Translations under genes and position numbers: made by a program | From: NAT127 sp041655035 | GTDB taxonomy: Bacteria > Pseudomonadota > Gammaproteobacteria > Pseudomonadales > Porticoccaceae | Direction of reading: 5' to 3' | DNA: 40,536 nucleotides | Assembly: GCA_041655035.1 (NCBI GenBank) | Contig: JBAZCN010000015.1 | Coordinates: 1-40,536, forward strand | The notes under the pieces: model-generated | Told to the model about the DNA's origin: nothing | The model's database searches: none | Seen by the model: the letters and a program-made list of their open reading frames with translations, nothing else | Part shown: positions 7,492-16,448 of the stretch, one piece after another | Position numbering within the stretch: position 1 is the stretch's first letter | Layout: the number at the start of each line of letters is the position of its first letter

Positions 7492-9591
7492 ATGGTGGTC
7501 AATATCGGTCTCTTTTCCTATCTGGCAGCGTGCCTGAGCTTCGCTGTGGTCGGCGGCCTGTTATTGCGATATTGGCGTGTCAGGCCGCTCGGTCCGTCAT
7601 TGTTCCTGGCCTGTATCGTCACCTGCGTCTGGGCCGTGCTGATCGCTTTCGGCATAGCGACGCCCTACCTGACGCTCACCGATCTTCAACTCGGTGAGCT
7701 GGCGCGCAACGCCTGCTGGCTCTTTCTGCTGCTCCAGCTGCTGGGCCTGCAGAGTGACGGCGCGCCCTGGTCGATCAGGGGCCGGCGCTGGCGGCGCCTG
7801 TTTGCCCTGGCCTTTGCGGCCGCATTGGCCCTCATCCTGCTCCACCCCCTGACCCAGTTCCTGCCTGTCAATGACAACCTCCACTATCAGTTGGTCGTCG
7901 GCTTGTGGCTGGTGCTGGCCCTGCTTGGCCTGCTGCTGGTCGAGCAGCTGTTTCGCAACGCCACCCAGAGCGAACGCTGGTCCATCAAACACCTGTGCTT
8001 CGGCCTCGGCACGGTGTTCGGCTACGATTTTTTCATGTATTCCGAGGCGTTGCTGTTCCACCAGCTCGATGCGGAGCTGTGGCAGGCGCGGGGACTCGTC
8101 AACGCGATCATCACCCCCTGGCTGGCGGTGGGCATAATCCGCAACACCAAGTGGCGCGTCAACGTCCATGTCTCCCGCCAGGTGGTCTTTCACACCGTCA
8201 CCCTGATGGGCGCCGGTCTGTACCTCTTGATCATGGGGCTCACCGGGTATTTCATCCGCTTCATGGGCGGCTCCTGGGGCGCCGTGCTGCAGATGGGGTT
8301 CTGGGCGGCGGCCTGCGCCCTGCTGCTCAGCCTGCTGTTTTCGGGCAAGCTGCGGGCGCGGGCGCGGGTCTTCCTCAGCAAGCACTTTTTCAGTTACCAC
8401 TACGACTACCGGGAGGAGTGGCTGAAATTCACCCAGGCTCTCGCCGGCCTCAACCACAATGTCGCCGAAGGCATCATCCGCATTCTCGCCCCGCTGGCCA
8501 GCAGTCCCGCCGGCCTGCTGTGGGCCAGCAACGACAACCAGCCGATGCGCCTACTCGCCCACTGGCAGATCCCTCCCCCCGAGGCGGGCCAGGAGCTGGG
8601 ACACCTGGGCGACTGGCTGCAGCGCACCGGCTGGGTCATCGACCTGCTGGAATGGCGGCGCACGCCGGAGATCTACGGTGACCTGGTGTTGCCCGACTGG
8701 ATTCGCGACGACAGACAATTGTGGCTGATCATTCCGCTGATGTTCCGCGAGCGGGTCGAAGCGGTCGTCATCCTCAAAAAGTCCGATATCAAGCACAGCA
8801 TCAATTGGGAGGATCGCGACCTGCTGAAAACCGCCGGCCAGCAGGCGGCCACCCACCTCGCCCAGCACCTGGCCAGCAAGGCTCTGGTCGAGGCCCGGCA
8901 ATTCGACGCCTTCAATCGCCTCTCCGCCTACGTGGTGCACGATCTCAAGAACATCCTCGCCCAGCAGTCGCTGATCATCTCCAACGCGGCAAAGCACCGC
9001 AACAATCCAGCCTTCGTCGATGATATGATCCTCACCGTCGAAAACTCCGTGGCGCGCATGCAGCGCCTGATGGAACAGATGCGCAGCGGCAATCGCAGCG
9101 CTCCTGCCGGGATCGTCTCACTCCCCGCCCTGCTGCGCGATGTCATCGCCGGCAGACGCGGCCACATGCCGGCGCCACAGGTGTCGTTCACCGTCGACGA
9201 CTGCGCCGTCGAAGCGGATCGCGAACGCCTGACCACCGTATTCAATCACCTGATACAGAACGCCCAGGAAGCAACCGACCCGCAGGGGTCTGTGGTCGTC
9301 AGGCTGTCCGGCAACCGGGACTGGGTTAAGATAGATATCGAGGATAACGGTCGCGGCATGGACGAGGAGTTCGTGCAGGAGCGCTTGTTCCGCCCCTTCG
9401 AGTCGACCAAGGGTTTGACCGGCATGGGCATAGGGGCGTTCGAAAGTCGCGAATACATCCGCCAACTCGGCGGAGATATCCGTGTCGCAAGCACGCCGGG
9501 GTCAGGCAGCGTATTCCACGTCACCATCCCCGTCGCACAATGGCCGCGCGGTGCGGCGACCATGGACGTCCAGTCCGCCAACGACAGATAA
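7492..9591 (+). CDS. prsK: XrtA/PEP-CTERM system histidine kinase PrsK
   Basis: A 699-residue sensor kinase. The N-terminal third has about eight to ten hydrophobic helices. A GAF-like region follows (roughly 320-460) and then the kinase core: a diverged H-box VVHDLKN with His483, an N-box NHLIQNAQEA with Asn590, DNGRGMDEEF and the G2 loop GMGIGAFESR. Length and layout match the PrsK family (TIGR02916). The ATG at 7492 has GCAGGACGGG just before it and gives the typical N-terminus; an upstream start would add 18 polar residues. It lies 14 bp before prsR. It should phosphorylate PrsR in response to an unknown envelope or membrane signal. Confidence 0.93.
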   Translation: MVVNIGLFSYLAACLSFAVVGGLLLRYWRVRPLGPSLFLACIVTCVWAVLIAFGIATPYLTLTDLQLGELARNACWLFLLLQLLGLQSDGAPWSIRGRRWRRLFALAFAAALALILLHPLTQFLPVNDNLHYQLVVGLWLVLALLGLLLVEQLFRNATQSERWSIKHLCFGLGTVFGYDFFMYSEALLFHQLDAELWQARGLVNAIITPWLAVGIIRNTKWRVNVHVSRQVVFHTVTLMGAGLYLLIMGLTGYFIRFMGGSWGAVLQMGFWAAACALLLSLLFSGKLRARARVFLSKHFFSYHYDYREEWLKFTQALAGLNHNVAEGIIRILAPLASSPAGLLWASNDNQPMRLLAHWQIPPPEAGQELGHLGDWLQRTGWVIDLLEWRRTPEIYGDLVLPDWIRDDRQLWLIIPLMFRERVEAVVILKKSDIKHSINWEDRDLLKTAGQQAATHLAQHLASKALVEARQFDAFNRLSAYVVHDLKNILAQQSLIISNAAKHRNNPAFVDDMILTVENSVARMQRLMEQMRSGNRSAPAGIVSLPALLRDVIAGRRGHMPAPQVSFTVDDCAVEADRERLTTVFNHLIQNAQEATDPQGSVVVRLSGNRDWVKIDIEDNGRGMDEEFVQERLFRPFESTKGLTGMGIGAFESREYIRQLGGDIRVASTPGSGSVFHVTIPVAQWPRGAATMDVQSANDR

Positions 9592-9605
9592 AGCATAGGG
9601 AAAAC

Positions 9606-10967
9606 ATGGCGAAAAACTCTGAAAGACATTTGCTGGTGGTGGAAGACGACAAAGGCTTGCAAAGCCAGCTGCGCTGGGCCTTCGACGGCTACGAAGTCGC
9701 CATCGCCGGCAACCGCGAGGAAGCGGTCGCCGCGCTGCGCCGGTTCCAGCCCGGCGTGGTCCTGCTGGATCTCGGCTTGCCCCCCGACCCCGGCGGTGTC
9801 ACCGAAGGGCTCGCCACGCTCAAGCAGGTTCTCTCCCTGTCGCCGGAAACGAAAGTCATCGTCGTCACCGGCGACAATGACCGCGCCAACGCCGTCAAAG
9901 CCATCGCCAGCGGCGCCTACGACTTCCATCAGAAGCCGGCGGACCCCGAGCTGTTGTCGCTGCTGGTCGACCGCGCCTACCATGTGTTCGAACTGGAACT
10001 CGAGAACCGCCGCCTGCAACGGGCCGACGAAAACATGCCGTTGCGGGACATCATCGCCATCAGCCCGCAAATACTCAAAGTCTGCCGGACCATCGAAAAA
10101 ATCGCGCCCAGCGACATCACCACCCTGTTGCTCGGCGCCAGCGGCACCGGCAAGGAGCGCTTCGCCCGCGCCCTGCACGAGCTCAGTCCCCGGGCCAAGA
10201 AGAAAATGGTGGCGATCAATTGCGCCGCCATTCCGGAAAACCTCCTCGAAAGCGAGCTGTTCGGCTACGAACGGGGAGCCTTCACCGGCGCCAACCAGCA
10301 GACGCCCGGCAAAATCGAGTATGCCCACGAAGGCACCCTGTTCCTTGACGAGATCGGCGACCTGCCGCTTGAACTCCAGGCAAAACTGCTGCGCTTTCTG
10401 CAGGAACGGGTGGTGGAACGCATCGGCGGGCGCAAGGAGATACCCGTGGATGTGCGCATCGTCTGCGCCACCCACCAGAACCTCGAAGAGCAGATCCGCG
10501 AAGGCCGCTTCCGAGAAGACCTGTATTACCGGGTCAGCGAAATGACCATCCGTATTCCGCCCCTCAAGGACCGCATCGGCGATCCGCCGGTGCTCGCCAA
10601 GGCATTTCTCGCCCGCTTTGCCGCGGAGCTGGGCACCGGCGTCAAGGGCTTCGACGACGGCGCCATCGCGGCGATAGAAAAATACAGCTGGCCGGGTAAC
10701 GTGCGCGAGCTGGAAAGCCGGGTGAAGCGGGCGGTGATCATGGCCGAAGGCAGCCAGATCACGGCTGACGATCTCGAACTGTCTCTCGAGGGCGACGAGC
10801 TCGCTGCCATGCCTCTCAACCTTCGCAAAGTCCGGGAAGCCGCCGAACAGCAGACCATCATCCGCGCCCTCGGCTACACCGGCGACAATATATCAGAGGC
10901 GGCCATCCTTCTCGGCATCACCCGCCCCACCCTGTACAGCATGCTGGAGAAATACGGCCTCAAGTGA
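9606..10967 (+). CDS. prsR: PEP-CTERM-box response regulator PrsR (sigma-54 activator)
   Basis: A 453-residue NtrC-type regulator. The receiver domain has acidic residues D14-D15 and the phosphoacceptor D55 in VVLLDLGLPPD. The AAA domain has Walker A GASGTGKE near 178, the sigma-54-contacting GAFTGA at 224-229 and Walker B GTLFLDEIGDLP. A Fis-type helix-turn-helix ends the protein (ISEAAILLGITRPTLYSMLEKYG). It matches the PrsR family (TIGR02915). With PrsK it should activate sigma-54 promoters carrying PEP-CTERM boxes; three such promoters occur in this window. The ATG at 9606 follows prsK closely and gives the standard receiver N-terminus. Confidence 0.95.
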   Translation: MAKNSERHLLVVEDDKGLQSQLRWAFDGYEVAIAGNREEAVAALRRFQPGVVLLDLGLPPDPGGVTEGLATLKQVLSLSPETKVIVVTGDNDRANAVKAIASGAYDFHQKPADPELLSLLVDRAYHVFELELENRRLQRADENMPLRDIIAISPQILKVCRTIEKIAPSDITTLLLGASGTGKERFARALHELSPRAKKKMVAINCAAIPENLLESELFGYERGAFTGANQQTPGKIEYAHEGTLFLDEIGDLPLELQAKLLRFLQERVVERIGGRKEIPVDVRIVCATHQNLEEQIREGRFREDLYYRVSEMTIRIPPLKDRIGDPPVLAKAFLARFAAELGTGVKGFDDGAIAAIEKYSWPGNVRELESRVKRAVIMAEGSQITADDLELSLEGDELAAMPLNLRKVREAAEQQTIIRALGYTGDNISEAAILLGITRPTLYSMLEKYGLK

Positions 10968-11164
10968 CAACAGCCTCCTGCCTGGGGCAGCCTCCTGCCA
11001 ACGAGAGCATAACCGTGACCGCACAGAATAGACGCGACAGCACCCTTGCAGTACCGGACAGGCGACGGAGCGTGGACCAGGAAGTCATACTGTGGAGTTA
11101 TGTTCTGGCGCTGGCCGGCGCCGGCCTCGCGTTGACGGTGGTCTGTCTCCTGCTGTATGCCTGA
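10964..11164 (+). CDS. Small single-helix membrane protein coupled to prsR
   Basis: A 66-residue hypothetical protein with a charged N-terminal half and one membrane helix near the C-terminus (WSYVLALAGAGLALTVVCLLL). The GTG at 10964 overlaps the prsR TGA as GTGA, a typical coupling arrangement. A second possible start is a GTG at 11014, which would give 49 residues. It ends 3 bp before the VanZ/heparinase fusion gene. No family is recognised. The position suggests a small membrane accessory to PrsK/PrsR or to the following enzyme, but this is inference from order only. Confidence 0.55.
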   Translation: MTTASCLGQPPANESITVTAQNRRDSTLAVPDRRRSVDQEVILWSYVLALAGAGLALTVVCLLLYA

Positions 11165-11167
11165 TCC

Positions 11168-14100
11168 ATGCAACGGACCAGCCTGACAAGATTGTGGGTC
11201 TGCTACCTTCTGCTGCTGGTTTACGGCACCTGGTTTCCGTTGACCAACTGGGACTGGACCCTGGGCGGGCTGCGCGCCTTCCTCGACATGGATATCGTCG
11301 ACTACGCGACCCGCTCGGATTTCGTCATCAACCTGATCGTCTACGTACCCTTTGGCCTGCTGTCGATGCAGCTGCTGTCGGGCCCGCTGTTCACCCGGAT
11401 GGCGATCGCCGCGCTGACCGGCTGCCTGGTGTCGATGACGCTGGAGTTCGGCCAGACATTTTTACCCGACAGGGTGACCGCGCTATCCGATATCCTCCTC
11501 AATACCACGGGCACCTTGCTCGGCGCCCTGGCCGCCGGGGTGGTGACCCAGTTGCCGCCCGGCCAGAGGCTGCACGGCGCGCTCTTCGGCAATCTGCGCA
11601 ACGACGCCAGTGCCCGACTCGGTCTCTTGGTGCTCACCTTGTGGATACTGTCGCAATTGAGCCCTTTCGTACCCTCGCTCGATCTCGGCACCATCAAACA
11701 GGGCGTTGCCGCGCTCCGCGCCGCCTACCACGGCGATGCGGCCTTCTCCTCGCCGCGCTTTCTCAGCTACCTGCTGATGCTCGTCGGGGTGTGCAGCGTG
11801 GCGCTGGCCACTTTCAAACCCGCCCGAACCAACGCCGCGCTGATTGCGCTGATGGTGCCGGCGGTCCTGGTCGGCAAGATTTTCATCGTGGGCCGGGTGC
11901 TGGCGCCCGAGGCGCTGCTGGCCTGCGCTTGCGCGCTGCCGCTGATCCCTGTTCTGCGCCGGCTGGGGGCCGGCACGCTGCGCCTGCTGGCCGCGGGATG
12001 TCTGCTCGGCTTTTACGGCCACAGCGCCTTGCAAGCCGGCGCCGTGGACACATCTCTGCGAGCCATCAACTGGATACCCTTCCGCGGCCACATGAACAGC
12101 CTTATCGGCATCATGGACATCCTCGATATCGCCTGGGTATTCGCCGCCCTCGCCTATACGCTGCACCCCCCGGGCAGGGTATCGAAGCGCTCGCTCCTGC
12201 CCCGGGGAGCACTGCTGCTGGCCATCGCCTTCGCCCTGGAATGGCAGCAGCAGTTCATCCCCGGACGCTTCGCCGACCTGACCGACGTGGTGGTGGCCAT
12301 GGCCGCCTGGTGGTTCGCCGCCAGCTACCCGTGGCACAGTCGCGCCCGGCCGACGACAGGATCCGGCCAGGCTCTCAAAACACCAGCCTTTAACCTATCA
12401 ACGCCGGAAATACCGGCGGCGCAGATACAGGCTCCGAAACCACCCCCCGGCCACCACTACACGTTGCTGGCGCTGGCCGGGGTGGTGGCCCTGGTGATCG
12501 CCGCGGTTGTCGTCATCGATCCACCGGAAAGCGCCGACACCTATCAACTGCCGGCGATAGACCTGCTGCCGACACCGTCATTCCCGGCCTTCCGCACCCA
12601 CCATCCGCGACTGCCGGCACCGGCGCCGGAGGATATCGCACTGATCGACCGCCACCATCCGGCATTCTGGCAACAGCACCGGCACAGGGCGGCCGGCGGC
12701 GAGTTGTATTCGCGGATACTGCTGGCCAGAGCGCAACCCGGGACGGTCGACCTCGATGCCCTTTACCGGGACCTCGAACAACTCGTTCCCACCCGGCGCG
12801 GCGACCAGCAGACCATCCCCCTGGCCCTGGCCTATGACTGGCTGTATCGGCAATGGTCACCGCGACAGCGGGCCACCCTGCTGGAAAAAGTCGAGGAGGC
12901 ATGCCAGTATCAGGTCCATGTCATCCGCGACAGCTACCGGCTGTCCCCCTACAATGTCTATCTGTACAACAGCCCGCTGCAGGCCCTGATGATGGCCGCC
13001 CTGGCCAGCTACCAGGATGCCGAGGACGACAGCTGCATGCGCTTTACCGCCGATTACTGGCTGCATCGGGTGCTCCCGGTGTGGCGCCAGGTGATGGGCA
13101 ACAATGGCGGCTGGCATGAAGGCGGCGAGTATGTCGGCATCGGCATCGGTCAGGCCATCTATCAGCTCCCGGCGCTATGGCGCCACGGCACCGGGGAGGA
13201 TCTGTTCGGCAGCGAGCCGGGGATCCGCGGGTTTCTCGATTTCGCCCTGTATCGGACCCGCCCGGACGGCACCCACATGCGCCTCGGCGACGCCGCTTTC
13301 TTCGACCGTTCATTGCCCGATCTCGCGCCGCTGGCCATCGAATACCAGCATCGCGCCGCCTATACCCTGGCGGCGCCCCCCGAGCAACCGACACCGACCG
13401 CAAGCCCCTGGGGGCCCCTCTCCCAGGCCGGGCTCGCCGACAGCAACGCCATCGCCGCGCTGCCGCTGAGCAAATACTTCGACGGCATCGGCCTGCTGGT
13501 GATGCGCTCCGACTGGAGCCGCGATGCCACCTATGTCACCTTCAAGGCCGGCGATAATTTCTGGTCGCATATGCATCTCGACCAAGGCTCCTTCACCATC
13601 TTCAAGGGCGGGGCGCTGGCCATCGACAGCGGCCTGTACGGCACCCGCAGCGGTTCCGATCACCACAAAAACTACAGCTCGCAAAGCATCGCCCACAATG
13701 TCGTCACCGTGACCGACCCGGCAGATACCGCAGCAACCCCCCGCGCCATCGCCAACGACGGCGGCCAGCGCCGGGTCGGCTCCGGCTGGGGGCATCCGGC
13801 GCCTGTGGATTACAATCACTGGCAACAGCAGCAACAGCGCTACCGGACCGTCGGCGCAACCCTGCAGGGCGAAGACGGCAGCGCGACCTGGAAAGTCGCC
13901 GACCTGACACCGGCCTACACCAACAGCCAGTCCGGTAAAGGCACCTTCGCCGACCGTACCCTGCGGGTCGGCCACTACCAGCGCACCTTCGTTTACGAGC
14001 GTGACAGAGACCTGATCATCGTTTACGACCAGGTGGCAGGCAGCGACCGGGGATTTCGCAAGAAATGGTTGCTCCACAGCCTCGATGAGCCGCGCACCAG

Positions 14101-14527
14101 TGCCGGCGGCTTTGAGATCACCACGCCCGCGAACCCCGAACAGGCCATGGCCGGCGGCCGGCTGACAGGGCGGGTGTTGTTGCCCGAGCACAGCGAGATC
14201 ACCAAAATTGGCGGTCCGGGGTTCGAGTTTTTCGTCGACGGCGTCAACTATGACGAGGACGGCGCGGTACAAGCCCTGGCGGCGCGCAAGAAGGATGCGG
14301 AACCGGGCGCCTGGCGCCTGGAAATCCAGCCGACCCTGGAGGACGAAACCCATGAATTCCTGGTGGTGATGCGCGCCGGTTTGCTCGACAACCGCGAACC
14401 GCTGCCGGCAATGGATTTCTCTCAGACACCGCAAGCGCTGACCCTGACGCTGGGTGGCGACAATCCGTTGCGGATCACGATCCCGCGGAGCCTGCAGCCG
14501 GTCCAGGTATCACCGGCCAGGTGGTGA
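11168..14527 (+). CDS. Tandem VanZ / heparinase II-III family fusion protein
   Basis: A 1119-residue protein in two parts. Residues 1 to about 390 are membrane-embedded and carry two VanZ-like signatures, LEFGQTFLPDRVTALSDIL near 98 and LEWQQQFIPGRFADLTDVV near 358. Another hydrophobic helix lies at about 431-450. The remainder is exported-enzyme-like: an alpha-helical region, then a heparinase II/III-like beta region with HMHLDQGSFTIF (H801, H803) and YSSQSIAHNVVTV. Heparinase II/III-like proteins are polysaccharide lyases, and VanZ-like proteins are frequent near exosortases. The likely role is trimming or degrading the exopolysaccharide at the cell surface; the substrate is unknown. VanZ fused to a lyase is unusual. 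It runs convergent with the DUF1302 gene, 17 bp apart. Confidence 0.82.
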   Translation: MQRTSLTRLWVCYLLLLVYGTWFPLTNWDWTLGGLRAFLDMDIVDYATRSDFVINLIVYVPFGLLSMQLLSGPLFTRMAIAALTGCLVSMTLEFGQTFLPDRVTALSDILLNTTGTLLGALAAGVVTQLPPGQRLHGALFGNLRNDASARLGLLVLTLWILSQLSPFVPSLDLGTIKQGVAALRAAYHGDAAFSSPRFLSYLLMLVGVCSVALATFKPARTNAALIALMVPAVLVGKIFIVGRVLAPEALLACACALPLIPVLRRLGAGTLRLLAAGCLLGFYGHSALQAGAVDTSLRAINWIPFRGHMNSLIGIMDILDIAWVFAALAYTLHPPGRVSKRSLLPRGALLLAIAFALEWQQQFIPGRFADLTDVVVAMAAWWFAASYPWHSRARPTTGSGQALKTPAFNLSTPEIPAAQIQAPKPPPGHHYTLLALAGVVALVIAAVVVIDPPESADTYQLPAIDLLPTPSFPAFRTHHPRLPAPAPEDIALIDRHHPAFWQQHRHRAAGGELYSRILLARAQPGTVDLDALYRDLEQLVPTRRGDQQTIPLALAYDWLYRQWSPRQRATLLEKVEEACQYQVHVIRDSYRLSPYNVYLYNSPLQALMMAALASYQDAEDDSCMRFTADYWLHRVLPVWRQVMGNNGGWHEGGEYVGIGIGQAIYQLPALWRHGTGEDLFGSEPGIRGFLDFALYRTRPDGTHMRLGDAAFFDRSLPDLAPLAIEYQHRAAYTLAAPPEQPTPTASPWGPLSQAGLADSNAIAALPLSKYFDGIGLLVMRSDWSRDATYVTFKAGDNFWSHMHLDQGSFTIFKGGALAIDSGLYGTRSGSDHHKNYSSQSIAHNVVTVTDPADTAATPRAIANDGGQRRVGSGWGHPAPVDYNHWQQQQQRYRTVGATLQGEDGSATWKVADLTPAYTNSQSGKGTFADRTLRVGHYQRTFVYERDRDLIIVYDQVAGSDRGFRKKWLLHSLDEPRTSAGGFEITTPANPEQAMAGGRLTGRVLLPEHSEITKIGGPGFEFFVDGVNYDEDGAVQALAARKKDAEPGAWRLEIQPTLEDETHEFLVVMRAGLLDNREPLPAMDFSQTPQALTLTLGGDNPLRITIPRSLQPVQVSPARW

Positions 14528-14544
14528 ACCAGGCTGCGCCCGGG

Positions 14545-16446
14545 TCAGAAACCATACTCGAAACCGAGCAGCATGCGATCCTCTGCAGCGTACTGGCCGA
14601 ACAGCCCGGCCCTGGTGCCGGAGAAGACATCGGCGCCCAGCCACACCTTGAGGCTCGACGATACCCAGTAGCTCAACTTGAGCTGCAACAACGAATCGCC
14701 ATCATTGGCGGAATACAGCCCCAGCGCCCGGAAATTCCACACCGCATTGGCAAAGTCCTGCTGGTAGAGCAGTGTCACCAATTGCTCTGAATCGTCCCGG
14801 GCCATGGCCGCGGTGTGATCCGGCAGATAACTGTTGAACCACTGGGCGCTGACCAGGATATCCGCCTTTGGCAGCCAGTCGAGGCCAATGACCGACGACA
14901 GTTCCGGTGATTCGGCGATGGCGGCATTGTGCAACTCGGCAACGGGCTGAAAAGTATCGGTGTTGTAGGCCAGTTCACCGCGCAGGGTAACATTGCCCAG
15001 AACAGTACTGAAGGTTCCCCCCAACAGGTGACTGCGGCGGAATTCCGGCGCCATCAGCAGTTCCCCCGAGGGCAACTGCCTGACCGGCAGTACCGGCGTA
15101 TCCAGGTAGTGGTAGAGGTAGTTGAGGCTGAGATCCCAGCCGCCGACAAAGCCGCTCAGTTGAAAACCGAAATCACCGTCGCGCAGGGGATCGTCCGGCC
15201 TGTCGGTACCGGCCACAGCGGTTATCGGCAATGGCGGCACCAGTCTGGGCGAGCGCGCAGCAAACGGCGCCGTCAGATCCGCAAGCTCGTGGTAGCTGGT
15301 ATCCGGTATCCACAGCAATTGCAGGTTGCCGTTGTCGCCCAGGGGGAGATTGACATTGCCCATCCACAACGGGATTCGCGAGTCGTCGAACTCATCGAGG
15401 ATGAACTCACGGTACGACTGCGGGTTGACGACGTCGAGCACCTTGATGCCGTCGGCCTGTCCCCAGATGACCTGCTGCTTGCCGATGCGCCAGGTGGTTC
15501 GGCCGAGGCTGAAGTCCGCGTAGAACTCGCGCAGTGAAAGCTCGGCGTGGCCGCTGTTGTACCATGGCGCCGACGCCCCGGAATAATTATCGGGGCGCCG
15601 CTCATCCGGGCCCAGATCACCTACCGCGTCGAGGCGGATACGGCCGATCATGGTCACCGCGAGATTGTCGCCGAGCTTCACCCCAACGCGCGGTTCGATC
15701 AGGGTCTCGAACTTCTGATGGCGATGGCGACCGGTCGCGTAGGCCCACTCCTGTTCGACGATACCGCTGAAACTGATGTCCACGCCCTGCCGTCCGCCGG
15801 CCGCAGGCGGCTGGGCGGACAGCCGCCCGGCGCCAGATTCCGCGCCGTCCGCCGGCATCGCGGAATAGCCCGCGGAGGCCCCGCCAACGGCGGCATCCGC
15901 CGCGTCGACAGCGGTCACCGGCCCGGCGGCCTTTCCAGCGACGGCGGCGGCCTCCTCCGTCACAGCTTGTGGCGCAACTTCTTGTGGCGCGGCGTCGTAC
16001 AGATCGACCACCAGCCGGTGGCCGCGGCCATGCCCCGGCGCCAGGCTGAAGACATCGAAATATGGCAGCGCCCTGGCCAGATCGAGTTCGACGCGCGTAC
16101 CCGATGCGCCGTCGGGCACGCTGTGCAAGCGCTCAACGACCGTGCCGGCAAACAGTTCGGCGGCGGCTGCCGCCATATCCTGCACATTGTGCAGATCGAT
16201 CGCGATGCGATCACCAGGCGTCGGCGATGAAACATGGAAGCGTGGCACGCCATCGAGGTCGAACACCACCCGCGTCCGCCCGGGGACAGTCCCTACCCTG
16301 ACAGCCGCCACGGCCAGTGGCGGGGCAGCCGGTGATTGCAGCCCCGGCGCCGACTCGGCGTCCGCCGGGGAGGTAGCAGCCCAGGAAGCGAATCCTTGCG
16401 CGGCAAGCAATATTGCCCCAAGCCAGCCCAGCTGTCGCAGCACCAT
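14545..16446 (-). CDS. AMIN domain fused to DUF1302-type outer-membrane beta-barrel
   Basis: A 633-residue protein with a signal peptide (end near GFASWA). Next is an AMIN-like domain at about 45-150 (TRVVFDLDGVPRFHV, RIAIDLHNV, HRLVVDLYDA), then an Ala-rich linker. A DUF1302-like barrel occupies about 225-633, with RIGKQQVIWGQADGIKVLDVVNPQSYREF, and the chain ends in GFEYGF with the terminal aromatic residue expected of outer-membrane barrels. AMIN domains anchor proteins to the cell wall or target them to envelope sites. DUF1302 barrels often pair with MMPL transporters for hydrophobic cargo. The ATG is 2 bp after the stop of the MMPL gene, so the two are co-translated. The cargo is unknown. 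Confidence 0.8.
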   Translation of the reverse strand: MVLRQLGWLGAILLAAQGFASWAATSPADAESAPGLQSPAAPPLAVAAVRVGTVPGRTRVVFDLDGVPRFHVSSPTPGDRIAIDLHNVQDMAAAAAELFAGTVVERLHSVPDGASGTRVELDLARALPYFDVFSLAPGHGRGHRLVVDLYDAAPQEVAPQAVTEEAAAVAGKAAGPVTAVDAADAAVGGASAGYSAMPADGAESGAGRLSAQPPAAGGRQGVDISFSGIVEQEWAYATGRHRHQKFETLIEPRVGVKLGDNLAVTMIGRIRLDAVGDLGPDERRPDNYSGASAPWYNSGHAELSLREFYADFSLGRTTWRIGKQQVIWGQADGIKVLDVVNPQSYREFILDEFDDSRIPLWMGNVNLPLGDNGNLQLLWIPDTSYHELADLTAPFAARSPRLVPPLPITAVAGTDRPDDPLRDGDFGFQLSGFVGGWDLSLNYLYHYLDTPVLPVRQLPSGELLMAPEFRRSHLLGGTFSTVLGNVTLRGELAYNTDTFQPVAELHNAAIAESPELSSVIGLDWLPKADILVSAQWFNSYLPDHTAAMARDDSEQLVTLLYQQDFANAVWNFRALGLYSANDGDSLLQLKLSYWVSSSLKVWLGADVFSGTRAGLFGQYAAEDRMLLGFEYGF

Positions 16447-16448
16447 GG

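Noticed and set aside
11092..12393. Plus-strand frame of 433 codons overlapping the VanZ fusion
   Set aside because: The overlapping frame carries the VanZ motifs and membrane helices; this one is Arg/Pro-rich shadow sequence.
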